Below, piece by piece: positions 13,850-25,900 of a DNA stretch of 64,000 bases (positions are counted from its first letter, which is position 1; the number at the start of each line of letters is the position of its first letter). The notes beneath the pieces are model-generated. The model worked only from the letters and a program-made list of their open reading frames with translations. It made no database searches and had not been told where the DNA came from. Source of the stretch: Sapria himalayana (Eukaryota > Streptophyta > Magnoliopsida > Malpighiales > Rafflesiaceae). A program made the translations under genes and the position numbers. The stretch lies in contig JAREIK010000748.1 in assembly GCA_029783825.1 (NCBI GenBank), positions 40,728 through 104,727 of the forward strand. The letters are read 5' to 3'.

Positions 13850-14355
13850 ACCTAGTATTTTTACCCTACAAGGCAATTTGATTTGAATAGGGATCTAATT
13901 GATCTAATACACTCAGATATATGTGGACCTAATAGAGAAATAATTAGATAGGGATTTAGGTATCCAACCATTTTAGTTGATGACAACTTTAGATATAAAT
14001 GAATATATCTCTTTCTAAATATATCATAGATGTTTTCTATTTTTTAAAATTTTTTCAAAATTTTTAAAATTCAATTTGATAAATATATTAAAAATTTTAG
14101 AAGTGTTACTGTACTTTTCTTGGAAATAATTATTTTGAGATCTAATACAAAAATAGAGTCAGGGTGATAATAATAGTTACTTGTGAGATATTATGGATGC
14201 ATCATCTTCTCAAGGAGATTAAATATGAACTCTCTTTTCCCACAACCCTTTACTATGATAGTTATGTAGTGAGGCATATAGTCTCCAATCTACTCTTTGA
14301 CAAGCAAACAAACCCCATGAGTGTGGACAACTACTTTCTAATAGAGAAGAATTAG
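13850..14355 (+). pseudogene. Ty1-copia remnant: integrase start joined to RNase H
   Basis: Translated pieces on the + strand resemble a copia polyprotein. Around 13885-13990 the reading LIHSDICGP followed by a FRYP..LVDD-like stretch matches the start of the copia integrase catalytic core. Around 14166-14355 the frame beginning with VTCEILWMHHLLKE and containing a YYDS segment matches the copia RNase H end (T-CE--WL--LL, then YCDN). The reverse transcriptase expected between them is missing, and stops and frameshifts are frequent, so this is an internally deleted, dead copy. The RNase H piece is the stronger match. Confidence 0.6.
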
Positions 14356-15057
14356 GATAAACCATTGTCATAGTTTGCATTCAGATAGCAAAGTAGATAG
14401 TGAACATGCTCATAAATGCCTTTAAGAGACATTAATTTTATTTTATTTTCTTCAAGCTTGTTATTGTGGACTTGTATAAACTTACTTGATGGGGTGTTAA
14501 AGTTTTTTTATTTTTATTTTTTACTTTTTTCAACTTTTGATGGATCACTTGACTTGTGAGCTACCACAATTACTTTTTCTCAATACATTTGATGTATGAT
14601 TTTTATTTTGAAAGTTAATTATATTTTATTTTTTCAACAATATTTTGTAACACATACGAACCAACCTCATATTTCTTACAATTATCTCTGTATCATCCAT
14701 TTTATTTTAAAAGAACCCCTTGGTTTAAATAACATTTATGCCCTTGAGTTTTAAAACTAAATATAACATTTTTTAAGAATTAATTCATTTCTTCATTTAA
14801 TATCTCAACTGAACCATTATCACTCAATATTTTTTTTTCAATATTTTTGAATATATTTGAGAAGTACAACGTAAGTAACTAACATTATTTTAACTTTCTT
14901 AGTTACCATGTAATCCTCACATTTTTCTATAATATTGCTCAATAGATAATTTTTAGGTATTCTAAGTATAGTTTTCTTACAACTAAATTTTCCATATCAT
15001 TATTTTTCTTCTTCTTTTCTCAAAATTTTATTTTTCATTTTATCTACACACATATTA
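14356..15057. other. AT-rich stretch, no gene recognised
   Basis: No coding region is supported. The stretch lies next to a minus-strand copia remnant and may be part of its pol region or LTR, but I could not read a domain in it. Confidence 0.4.
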
Positions 15058-15555
15058 GGCCCTTTTGGTAAGTAGAAATGAATATTTCGTTTGTTTTCTC
15101 TCTTATTCTCATATTTAGGTAACATAAAGGTAGGAATGACATAAAAAAATGATTTAGAAGAATGGAAATCCCACTTATAAGTAGGATTTTGATTCCTAAA
15201 AGTTATGTGGTATTCTAAATCTAGAAGCCAAGGATTGAAAATAATAAAAACTAAATTTATGATTTGTCCTTGAAGCTAATTTCCTATCCAATGTTGAATT
15301 TCTTCAAGGTTTCATTAATTATTATCAAATTAGAGTGTTATTGCCCATTTATTTCTCTTTCAATTCCATTCTTATTATTAATAAACAATAGAATGAAAAC
15401 AAATAATCGTTATGATCTTCTTTTATAACTTCATCCAAATATGATAAATTGAATATACAAATTGATATCCATTCCACTAGACTTAAGAATAGAAATAAAA
15501 TAATCATTATGACTCCTCATATTCTGACTCCTCATTGTTGCATACCAAATGAGCC
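15058..15555. mobile_element. MITE with PIF/Harbinger-like ends
   Basis: The 498-bp segment starts GGCCCTTTTGGTA and ends TACCAAATGAGCC. The reverse complement of the end, GGCTCATTTGGTA, matches the start at 11 of 13 positions. The inside is AT-rich and non-coding, as in miniature inverted-repeat elements. The base triplet before the left end is TTA, as expected for Tourist-like MITEs, but the right-hand triplet (TTT) does not match cleanly. It sits inside the minus-strand copia remnant, so it is younger than that element. Confidence 0.55.
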
Positions 15556-16235
15556 TTTTGAATCTTTTGACATACCAATTTGATCTATATTATGTTTCAC
15601 TTTTGCATTTGAACTTTCATAGAATGTTATTATCTTTCAAAACATAACATTTACTATCGAATATTCTATAATGTTTTAGACAACTTTTTTTCATTGTCAA
15701 CGTTCATAAATATTTTTTTTGTATGAGAATCTAAGTTAACACTTTTGAAGGTTAGCATAATATGTCATTAGCTTCTCCTCCAAGTAAGTAGGAAGCTCAT
15801 TTTGATTAATTATAATACATATTATTTCTTGAAGAAATCCTTATTATGTTTTTTTTATAAATTTTGTTTAGTTGAGTTATTCTAGTAGATAAAAATCAAT
15901 GTTTGATTTCTTTAGAATCAAAACTAAAAAAAAAAAGAGTTTTCAATATCTTCATCCACTTCATTCCTAATCATATTAATGGGATAAATTTATTTTTTTC
16001 ATTTTGAATTCACAAATCAACATCTTTAAAATTTTAAGAGTCACACAATTATCTTTTGGAAAGGCAATTCATTCATTTCTTGGCATATTATCTATGATCA
16101 AAAGAATATATTTTATGCAACCAAAGATCTCAATCCTAATTGACCATATACGATCGTTCTATAGGACCTCAATAATCTTGAAGTTGCAATCTCATCAATT
16201 CTAATCTATTTATCCATATTTGTTGTCTTTTTAGA
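15556..16235 (-). pseudogene. Ty1-copia integrase remnant
   Basis: On the minus strand, broken frames resemble the copia integrase C-terminal part and the region after it. A stretch reading LPTYLEEKLMTYYANLQKC corresponds to the LP--LW-EA--TA-Y--NR block. RIFDSKCYVLKDNN corresponds to the RVFGCKCYVLND block just after the integrase core. Upstream, GPIERS and a YGQ-like stretch near 16140-16180 fit the start of the core. Many stops and frameshifts show it is dead. With the gag remnant at 16980-17600 on the same strand it appears to be one old element, later hit by the MITE and a SINE-like piece. Confidence 0.5.
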
Positions 16236-16430
16236 TGGAAATTATACACAGTGCACAGGGCTTTCACTTAAGTAAAAGGTCTTAGAGAGGTTAATATGTT
16301 GCCAATCTTACCCCCAATAATTCAAAGAGACTACATATGTTGATAGTCTCAAATTCGAGACCTAATGCCCTTAGATGAAGATACTTATCATTGCATCAAG
16401 GTATGACCTCCAACAAACTGCAACACAATA
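16236..16430 (-). mobile_element. SINE-like remnant (Au-SINE type)
   Basis: The segment carries the order GTGCACAGGGCTTTCACTTA, then AGAGAGGTTAATATG, then CTTACCCCC, then AATTCGAGACCTAATG. This resembles the reverse complement of plant Au-type SINEs, in which a tRNA-derived B box (GGTTCGA-type) gives the TTCGA core seen here. Similar but more decayed pieces lie at about 24780-24900 and 29625-29790. I identify it by pattern only; target duplications were not established. Confidence 0.4.
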
Positions 16431-16439
16431 ACTTCCCAG

Positions 16440-17754
16440 ATGATCATTTATCTTAGTATTATTCTCGCCCAACCAAACACATTTAATTTTGGAATTCTTT
16501 TGAGATTTATTGTGTGAATATTTATGTAGTCGCACAAAAACTTAGATGGTTTTCCGTATATGTGGAATTCATTTAACTTAAAATACTTCAAATCAATATA
16601 CATTATTTTTGAATTATCATGTACAAAAATAGAGGAAGGGTAAAAACCTTCCATACTCAACATAGAAATCAAACAAACCATTATATAATTTTCATCAAGG
16701 TCATTCATTTTGCACAAATTATGTTAAACTTTAACAAACAATCTATCATTCATCATTAAAATTTAATTAGTAAAAAGGTACGTGTAAATAATAAAAAAGG
16801 CTAGTGTCCAATCAAATTGATGAAAAATGACTAATCACTTACCATCATTTTTTTTATTTTCTTTGAGATACTACAATTTTTGAACCATTATACACATTTA
16901 TTAGTATATTTATTTTCTTTATATATTATTAGATAATCATATTATAATAATCATAAAATATGTCATTTTTATTAAAATTAGGACAATGAAATATGTTTAT
17001 TGACTACAATTTATTGGAGTGAATATCATTTGATAAATTTATAAAAATAATTAGTCCTATTAATTGGATTGGAATTATCATCAATAAAAGTCAAACCTTT
17101 GTTATTATGTGATATTTTGATTGAATTACATATTTCAGTAATTCTTTTGGCACAAGAATAAACATCTTCCTTCCTAAAATTTGTATATTTACTAAATTTG
17201 TTCAACAATTTTTTCTAAACTTCATATAATTATTATAATTTTTGACAAGTCCAATAACTTTGTTATCCATCAATCTATAATTATATTTACTATCAAGGTA
17301 TTCATTAATTACATTTAAGACAATTTTTTTTTATTTCTTAGTCCACATCTTGAACAATTGTAACAACCCAACAAACTCATCAAAACTTAAGAAGTTCACA
17401 TCCTAATACTATTGTATCTTGGTTACTATTATTTTACCTTTTTTTGAAAAATATCTTAGAATTTGTAACCACTTTTGAGCCAGAGATATGTTCACCATTG
17501 TATATTAAAAATTTATAGTTGAGCATATTCTTAAGTCTAGCACAAAACTCATCTTCATGCTCCTCCATCATAATATCTCAAATTAATATTTGAATTTTGA
17601 AACTTTTAATGGGATTACTTACCTCATGGAAAACTTGGAGTATATGCTAATCTTTGTTATCAAAAGAGCATGTATCCATCCTATAAAATTATATCATGCT
17701 AATAACATTAAAAATAGAGTATGTGAGTTTAATATTATTTTCACTGAATTCATT
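16440..17754 (-). pseudogene. Ty1-copia gag remnant
   Basis: Minus-strand frames between about 17600 and 16980 resemble a copia gag. One piece reads EEHEDEFCARLKNMLNY, like the gag helix containing F--RL--I-N. A second reads SFDEFVGLLQLFKM, matching the L--DEL-GSLQ-YEM block. Downstream, LNKFSKYTNFRKEDVYS resembles the lysine-rich spacer before the zinc knuckle. A further frame at 16717-16448 could be the acidic spacer that follows, but this is weak. Numerous stops and shifts mark it as dead. The CACTA-like element at 17755 begins just beyond its 5' part and probably separates it from its leader. Confidence 0.5.
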
Positions 17755-18305
17755 TACTACAAGAAAATATTGATTTAGCTAGGGATCAATCCCTAGCTAA
17801 ATTATGAGGGGTTAGCTAGGGAATAGTAAGAGATTTATGTTTTTTTCATTAAAATAAAAATTTACAATGGATTTGTGATGTAATAGCGATGTAATAATTT
17901 GGTAAAATCCGCATCAGAAAAAAGTGGGGAATTTAGCAACAAATTAGCGATGGATTAGCGATGGAATAATTTCGTAAATTTCACATCAGAAAAAGAGAGG
18001 AATTTAGCACGGGATTAGCAACGGATTAGTAATGGATTAACGATGGAATATTTTTATAAATTCCGCTCAAGAAAAGCGAGGAATTTAGCGACGTATTTAG
18101 CGATAAAATTTTCCTAGCTAATAAAATCCGAAATATAGCGACGGATTTAGAAATGGAATTTTTCTAGCTATTAAAAGCTAGAATTTAGCAACATATTTAG
18201 CGACAGAAAATTCCTAGCTATTAAAATCTTGAATTTAGCGATGGAGTTTCCCTAGCTAATAAAATCCAGAATTTAGTGACGGATTTAGCGATGGAATTTC
18301 TCTAG
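17755..18305. repeat. Left subterminal repeats of the CACTA-like element
   Basis: Short motifs of the form AATTTAGCGACGGATTTAGCG and CCTAGCTAATAAAATCC recur about every 20-60 bp. In En/Spm elements comparable subterminal motifs bind the TNPA-type protein; that role here is inferred. The same vocabulary (TTTAGCTAGGG, TAGCGACC) recurs in inverted orientation at the right end. Confidence 0.8.
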
Positions 18306-18338
18306 ATCTATATGCACTATAAAAACATAATCAGAATC

Positions 18339-19742
18339 ATGTCGACCCCTTCCAGGAAGAGACTTATGAGGGATTTCAAGAGACTCCAAGAAGTTCCCCC
18401 TACAGGGATCAGTGGTGCTCCTCAAGACATAACATCATGCTCTGAAATGCCGTCATTTTTAGGTACCGTAATAATCTCTTTTCTTCTTTGCCCAAAAGCT
18501 TCTTTTTCTTGATGTCCATCTTGTTTTCAATTAACTTTTTAATGTGTTTGGCCCATTTTCTTTGGCAGGCCTGATGACACACCGTGGGATGGAGGTGGGC
18601 AATCAGTTCATTCTTTACTTTTGATTCATGTTTGTTATGCGCTAGCTATTTCACATTGCAACTTGTAATTCTAAATTATGAGTTGAATCGTTACTTCTGA
18701 ATGCATGCTTCTAATGTGTACGATGTTATTTTCATGCTCACGGACTCGTCAAAATAAGTACCTGATTTAGTGCCCGAATTGCAATTGATCATTCCTGATT
18801 CATCTTGACCTAAAATGGTAATTGTTCCTCGAAACATTCTTATCTTCTTCTCTTGTCCAAAGTAGTATAATCAGAATGTGATGTCATTTCTGAGGGTAAA
18901 AAAATAGTAGATTTATAGATAAACTGCTTCACTTCCCAACTTGATTGTAGCATAATACGTGGTCCCAATATGCTGATGTTCTTTCATAATAGAATTGTTT
19001 TTCCCAAGGGAATTCATGCACGGTTACCATTTGAGGCTTTAAAGAATTGTAGTATGTTTATTATGTTTCACATTGAGTTGATAGAAGGATGGAGAAGAAA
19101 TAGTTCAACTGTTCATGTTTTGTTAACAATGCTTCCTCTTTATCTGATTATTCATGCACATTCAAATTGACCCTGCAATTTTCAGAAGGATATCCAAATA
19201 AACCTCCAACAGTTCGTTTTGTCTCACGGATGTTTCACCCAAATAGTATGTTATTCCATCCATTGTTTCTTGCACAATGTAATTTTAACTTTTATATTCC
19301 TGGTGTTTTCTTTGTTTCACTGAATACCTGGTATTTGGTATTTCAAAGTAATCTTTCTTTTTTCTTGTTTCACTTATGGGCCATGATACATAACAACACA
19401 TAAACCTACTCTACAGGCAGTAGCTTGCATACTAGGATGTCGTGGAGCATGTGCTGCATGCCCAAAATAACCTCCTCGCCTGCTTGGCATTGGCTTGTGT
19501 GTCAGTATACTGAGCTGGCCTGGCATGGTCTGTTAGTCACCTATATGTCCTAGTGATTATTGGATTTGTGTTGTTTGGGTACAAAGTAGAAGATTGTTGT
19601 ACTTGATAGCATCTAAATGAAAAAAATGTTTTTTTTCTCATGGATTTCATCAGTTTATGCAGATGGAAGTATTTGCTTGGATATTTTACAGAATCATTGG
19701 AGTCCCATATATGATGTTGCTGCAATACTTACTGCTATTCAA
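18339..19742 (+). pseudogene. Captured RAD6/UBC2-like ubiquitin-conjugating enzyme E2 fragment
   Basis: Four exon-like blocks match a plant RAD6-type E2. Exon 1 (18339-~18467) begins [17 protein letters not shown] and runs to GISGAPQD. Exon 2 (18569-18594) encodes PDDTPWDGG and is flanked by AG and GT. Exon 3 (~19157-19245) encodes [17 protein letters not shown] through FHPN before a GT. Exon 4 (19654-19742) follows CAG and encodes [20 protein letters not shown] through TAIQ before a GT. The active-site Cys (in GSICLD) is present. Exon 1 has a 1-base deletion after GAPQD and a TGG to TGA nonsense change. The acceptor of exon 3 has lost its AG, and the last exon (after SIQ in the family) is not found. 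Retained introns show capture from genomic DNA, not from mRNA. The fragment lies wholly inside the CACTA-like element and is non-functional as an E2. Confidence 0.92.
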
Positions 19743-21304
19743 GTTCAATTTTTTGTGAATCTTTTTAATATGCTGAAATTCTTTTGTGTTTTATCATCAA
19801 TAAATTCAATTCTAAATAACATATTCTGAACTTTTTATTTTATCATCAATGGGTGGCCCAATCATACCCTGAATTGGCTGCATTTTCATCACAATTTAGT
19901 TTGTCTAAATAATCAGAAGCTTGCAAGATTATCTTTTAAATAGTCAATTGGAGGAGATTTTACTCAGTACACAAGGCATGTGCCCCATTTTTGAAATAGG
20001 CTAGGTGACTTGAGCTTGGCCCAAGGCATGGCACTAAATGGTATGGTCCATAGATGTGTTTTTTAATAATGTTATTTGTTAATGGGATGAAGAATGCAAG
20101 TAGACCATTTTTGAATTTGTTGCTATTATTGGCAACAATGGCTGCTTTGAGAGTTTTGAGTTCTGACAACAAGAGTGACAAGTTAATGTCATTGTCGCAA
20201 AGGCTAATAAAAATATGTATCTTTTATTTGTAAGATGTTTGATTTCTTCCAGAGGTTATGAATATAAATAAAATATAATGATTGTTGGATTTGTTTTAAA
20301 ATGAAAAAAAAATTAAAGAAATTATCTTTTAATCTTAATCATTTATAATTTTTCATATTAAAATTATAATTTTATTTTTCTTTTAAAATATTACAATTAT
20401 TTGATAATAGTGAGCAGTAAGTATTCTTTATTTATTTTTTTATATCATATAAATAATACATCATGTTAGAATTGAAACTATATTATTGATTATTACTATG
20501 AGTACTCAATGTTGATGGATGAATATTTTAGTTGGTTTTTGTGGAGTTGTTGGATATATTGATTAAGTGTGTGTGTGTGTGTGTGTGTGTATTTGAGTTA
20601 GTTTTTTTTTTCTAGTATAATCTAAATAAAAAATAAACTAAAAATTTTTTAAACTAAAAAAATAAAAAATAGGTAATATGAAAATAATATAAACTTAAAT
20701 ATAGAATAAATCCGATTGAAAAATCTGAGATTGAGTTATATAGTAGTCATATAAGTCTACCTCGGCTTTTCCAAATAAAAAAATATAATAATAGATGAAT
20801 ATTTGTAGTATAAATTTATTTTAAGAAAATTAAAAATAAAAATTAAAAAAAAATGTTAATAAAAAAATGTATATTATAAAAAAAATATCTACTTGTCAAA
20901 ATACCGATGGTATTAGATAATCTTAGGAGATAATTCAAACAATGCATAAATATATATTATCCATTGAATCTTAGATAAATTTAAAGAACATGAGCAGTAA
21001 AATTTTTGAATATGGATCAACCCTCATATTTATTTATCCATTTCATTTATCATTATTAAGTTGTGAGAAAAATCATGATTAAGTATATTGCTAATGTGTA
21101 TTATTTTATTAGATTTTTAAAATGGCAAAACAAATAATAATTAATAATCTTAAGAGTGTAAAGTGGAGTGGTCTATGAAGATAATGTATTCACATACACC
21201 ATCAAAAATGTTTATAATTTGGATCCTTTTTTTAATCACTCATATTTTCAAACCCTTAATTACTTTTGCGTTATTAAAAAAAATAAAGAAAAAATATAAT
21301 ACAT
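19743..21304. other. AT-rich interior of the CACTA-like element
   Basis: No gene is recognised. A (GT)n tract lies at about 20567-20590. A less AT-rich patch at ~19410-19560 and 19970-20050 is of unknown origin; it could be captured intron or flanking DNA of the E2 gene. Confidence 0.5.
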
Positions 21305-22200
21305 AAATATCATGCACAAACATGTTTTTATGCATACCAGCTATGCATAAATATATTTTTATGCATATCATCTATGCATAAACTTGTTTTACTGCATACC
21401 AAGGTATGCATAAACATCTTTTTATTCATACCAGCTATGCATGAACTTGTTTTTCTGCATTCCAAGTTATGCACAAACTTATTTTTTTGCATAACGAGCT
21501 TTTTGCATAAAACTCAGTTTATGCATATTTCAGTTTGCAAAAAAAAAAAACTTGTTTATGCATAGTTTGATATGCATAAAAATTCATTATGCGCATAAAA
21601 ATTTGTTATGCACATAAGCACATAAATGAATTTTTATGCCCAAATGAGTCATGGTTGTAAATGAATTTTTATGTGCATGAGTTTTTATGCATAAAAATTT
21701 ATAATGCAGAAATGCAAAAAATTGTTTAGTCATAAATGAGTTTTTATGCATGCCAAACTATGCATAAACTTGATTTTATGCATATTTGAGTTTATGCATA
21801 AATGAGTTTGCATAAACATGAATATAAATGAGATAATGCATAAATGCATATGGTGTCATGCATAAACTCATTTTTATGCATATCTATGCATAAACTTGTT
21901 ATGCACATTAACTTGTTATGCACATTAACTTGTTATGCATAAATGCATAAAAGGGTTTATGTGCATAACATGTTTTATTCTTAACAGCTCATTATGCAGA
22001 AATGCAAAAATTAGTTAGGTATATATGAGTTTTTATGCGTACTTAACTTTGCATAAACTTGGCTTATGCATAAATGCATAAGCTCATCATGCATAAACTC
22101 CTTTTTATGCATGTTTATGCATAAATGCATAATTGAGCTTATCCATAAATTGATTTATGCATAAAAACGAGTTTATGCATAAAATCATGCATTACATTTT
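21305..22200. repeat. Array of palindromic ATGCATAAA / TTTATGCAT motifs
   Basis: Over about 0.9 kb the word TATGCATAAA, its reverse complement TTTATGCATA, and near variants (TATGCACAAA, TTATGCACAT) recur dozens of times, at roughly 15-45 bp spacing and in both orientations. A commonly seen longer unit is of the form TATGCATAAACTTGTTTTT followed by a TGCATACCAAG-like stretch. The core ATGCAT is self-complementary and many neighbours form TTTATGCATAAA-type palindromes. It lies inside the CACTA-like element but does not resemble that element's own subterminal motifs. Confidence 0.9.
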
Positions 22201-22366
22201 ATTGAATTTTTTTAATAATGCAAGGGGTAATTTAATTATGTGTTTGGGAATTTGGTTGCTCAAAAATAGACCTAAATCATAAATATTTTTGATGAGTCCC
22301 TAAATATTTAATTAAAATAATAAGGGGTTTAAAATATAATTATTTTTGTTTTAGGACTGCTTTTCA

Positions 22367-22915
22367 TAATTATCCCAACAAATATTAGGATTTTATGAGA
22401 TTTTTTATTTTTATGGTGATATTGTCATATTTGAGTGGTTGTTGAGTGTTTTTAGAAAATAAAAGATGCAAAAAAAATATATATTTAACATAATTAAATA
22501 ATGTATCAAATAATAGTATTGGTATAAATATGTTTGTAAGAATTATTAAATATTATTTCTTAGATAAAATATTTTATATTTTATATATTTGTCACATAAT
22601 AAATTAAATAATTAATAGGAATAGGTTCTTACATAAGAATGTCATGTCATAATTATCCCTTTATATAATTATTCCAAAAAAAAATAGGATTTCATGAGAT
22701 TTTTATTTTTATCATGTTGTCATAAAATTGTCAGTTGAATATCTTTAGAAAAAATGAAATATAAAATAAAATATATAGTAAAATATTAATAATATATCAA
22801 ATAATGGTGTTATTATAAGCATGTTTGTAAGAATCATTAAAAACAATTTTTTAGATGAGATTGTTCACATTATATATGTGTCATATAATCAATTTAATAA
22901 TAAAGATTGACTTAA
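22367..22915. repeat. Two-copy diverged tandem duplication, period about 285 bp
   Basis: Copy 1 (~22367-22620) and copy 2 (~22648-22915) share the order ATAATTATCCC, TAGGATTT(T/C)ATGAGATTTTT, TCAAATAATGGTGTT-like, ATGTTTGTAAGAAT and GTCA(C/T)ATAAT. They have many substitutions and small indels between them. Both are non-coding. Confidence 0.65.
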
Positions 22916-25900
22916 CTAGTTTTCTCCTTATTATAATATATATAAAATTTATGAAAATATATTAAAATATTTCGAAGATTATGAGAGTTTTATATTCTAT
23001 GTAAGTAAGGTGTCCTAAAAATTCTAAGTTGATATTAGGTATTATTGAAATTATATATATTTTTTTTGTTGGATTCAAATATTTGTTACTAATTTGTGAT
23101 ATATGAATACATTAATAATAAAATTAATAAAATAATAATTAATAATTTAGATTGATTTATAAAAATTTTATTTTTAAAATTTTTTATGATACAATGAACC
23201 TGTACTTACTTATATATACTCTTACTAAATATATTATATTTAGGTATATATGCAATATTAATTCTTTTTAATAAATATAGTGAACACTCAATTTTGTCAT
23301 TACTATTAAGATTGAAAGTAAATATTTAAAATATTAATTTTTTATTTAATATCTTAATTACTTGGCATATTATATAATTACTAATATAAAGATGAAAGAT
23401 ATAAAAAATATTATTAAATACATATTCATCTACATTAATTAATTATAAAAATCTGAGTAGAATTTATGAATATTTTGATAATTTATTTATATATTATAAA
23501 GATAAGTATAAAATAATTATTATGAACTTTTAAGTATGGAGATTAATATCATATTTAGAGATAATTTTTTGATTCAGTTATTTGAAAGCAAATGATGAGG
23601 ATGTTCATTGAAATAAGTAAATTGTTGAAAAACTTAAATATTATGTATTATTATATTTTATTTAAAAGTGATATGAAAAATTAATGTGTTGAGCTTGACA
23701 TTCTTCTTATGAGCAATTGATTTATTGTCCTTTCTAGTATCTAGCATAATATCATAATTTATTTTTGTTATGATTATGAATATGATTTGAGATAGAAGCA
23801 TAGTTGTTAAATCGAGATTTGAATTAAAAATAAGAATGATTGATTAGTAAATCGCGAATCGAATCAAATTGTAAATTAAATTTTTGGTGATTTTCTTTAC
23901 GTTAATTAATTTATAGTTCTTATCGTCTATAATTTTTTTTTTAGTATTTTAGTTTTTATTTTTATGATTTTTTTGGTATTTTATTATTTTTTTACGTTAA
24001 ATTCATATTATTAAAGATTTAAGTTATTTTTTTCATGTTAATTAATTTTTGATAATCAGTATTAAATTGATTCGTGATTCAGCGATTTAGTTTTTAATTA
24101 ATGCATGTTTTTTATTCTTTTAAAGAGTTGGATTGTTTACTCTCTTAATCGTGAATTAAATCATGAATTGTATGATTTTGATAACAGTGGATAGAAAAAT
24201 AACATTATTATCAAATATTATTAAAATTGTAATATTTAAAAGATTGAGAATATTTATGATTGAATTTTAATGATAAAATAAAATAGCTACAAGTGGATGT
24301 TAAAATATACAAATATAATGATCCTAACTAGATGGACTAACCTTATTGGCATACATTTCTTTAGATTTTTCTTTTTTCAAATTTATGTTTTTAGTTGTGT
24401 TTTTTTAATATTGTCTTGTAATGATACGTTCGAGCAAGCATGCTGCCTACATTATTTGTGGTAGGTAGTTGAGGTTGCCCTATGATCCTGCTTATTGTCT
24501 GGTGATAGGGCAAGGGCCAGTTACAATTTGATGCCCATGACAGCAAATCCAGGCTAGTCTGGGTTAGCTGTAGGCTGGGCTATGTACTAGATTCTCCCTT
24601 GCTTGGTCATGCTGGGTTTACCTGACATGAATCTAATCTGAATGGCTTAGTCAGTCCATCGAGCTTTAAATTGCCTGCATCCTTTGGTAATGTGTTGTGG
24701 TTGATGAGGAGCAATGTGTTGACCAAGCTTAAAAAATTTGGGCCCTATGGTCCATTATGATCTAGCTGACGATTCTACCTCAGAGTTTAATATTTTGATA
24801 GTATTACTCTTAAAAGTTGAAAATTCGATGTCTAATGAGTCTCTAACCAGAGATATATTGTCTTTGGATGAAGATATTTGTCAAGTCACCAAGACATAGT
24901 TTTTAATAAATATATGAATCATAAAGATTTTTTAGATTATCAATAATATTAGGAGTATTCTTATCTAATCGTGTTTAACACATGTAATTTTAAAATTTTT
25001 ATGATATCCAGTGTGTTAATCAATTGTCATGTTTAAAAATAAGGTATATTTTATTGTCAACTTCAAAAATAAGTCAGATGTTTTTGTGATTGTGAATGGA
25101 AGTCATTTGCTCATCAGGTATTAATACTTGCTACTTTAAAAATGTGTTCCAATCATTAGTATGTTTCTCCTAGGAGATGGCGGATGAGATACTTGATTAT
25201 ATGCTATGGATTTAGTTCTGGAAATCATGTCTTAATGCATGCCTATGAAAGACACTTCAAGCATGCCAATGTGCTATTTTTTGAAATTATTGTTGCCCCA
25301 TGCATGTCAAACATGATCAGACCCAAGCATGTCTAGAAATGGGATGACTTGGGTCATATTGGACCATGTGATCTAGCTTGTGTGCCACAAATGGGTGCAA
25401 CATTCGACATAACATGACTCTCAAAACTTGCTTGTGCATGTTGAATTTGGTGTGGGTCATGCTTTGCATTGGGCAAAAATTCTGACTTGAGTTGGCATAT
25501 GAAACTAACATATTAGTTTTAAAAATAGATCATGGTTATGGTTTGATTGGGTCGGAATGGTCCAAGTCAAGGCTAGCAGTTAGCCTGTACCGGCTTGCCT
25601 GGACTTCACCTTGGCTATCTAGGGTTTGAGTCGTGTCTAGTTAGGGATAACTTCTGCCTAATACTTGGATTGTGTTGGGGTTTGTCATCTCATTCCATCT
25701 TATACATATTTTCAAAGAAAATTTATTGATGTCTTATTGATTCTGTCAAAAGAAAATATGAGTGAGGACTATCAAAATTCATAACATAAAAAAGCTTATG
25801 TACTAGCAGATTTAAAGATAGTGAACTAGCATTTTTTATAAAAAAAATTGAGGATGTAAGTCAAGTAAAATATAAATTAAATAAAAGGAATGATCATACA

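Noticed and set aside
18312..19742. A functional ubiquitin-conjugating enzyme gene
   Set aside because: Exon 1 is frameshifted and carries a nonsense change, one splice acceptor is lost and the final exon is absent.
21305..22200. A CRISPR-like repeat array
   Set aside because: Spacing is irregular, motifs occur in both orientations, there are no unique spacers of constant length, and the context is a eukaryotic transposon.
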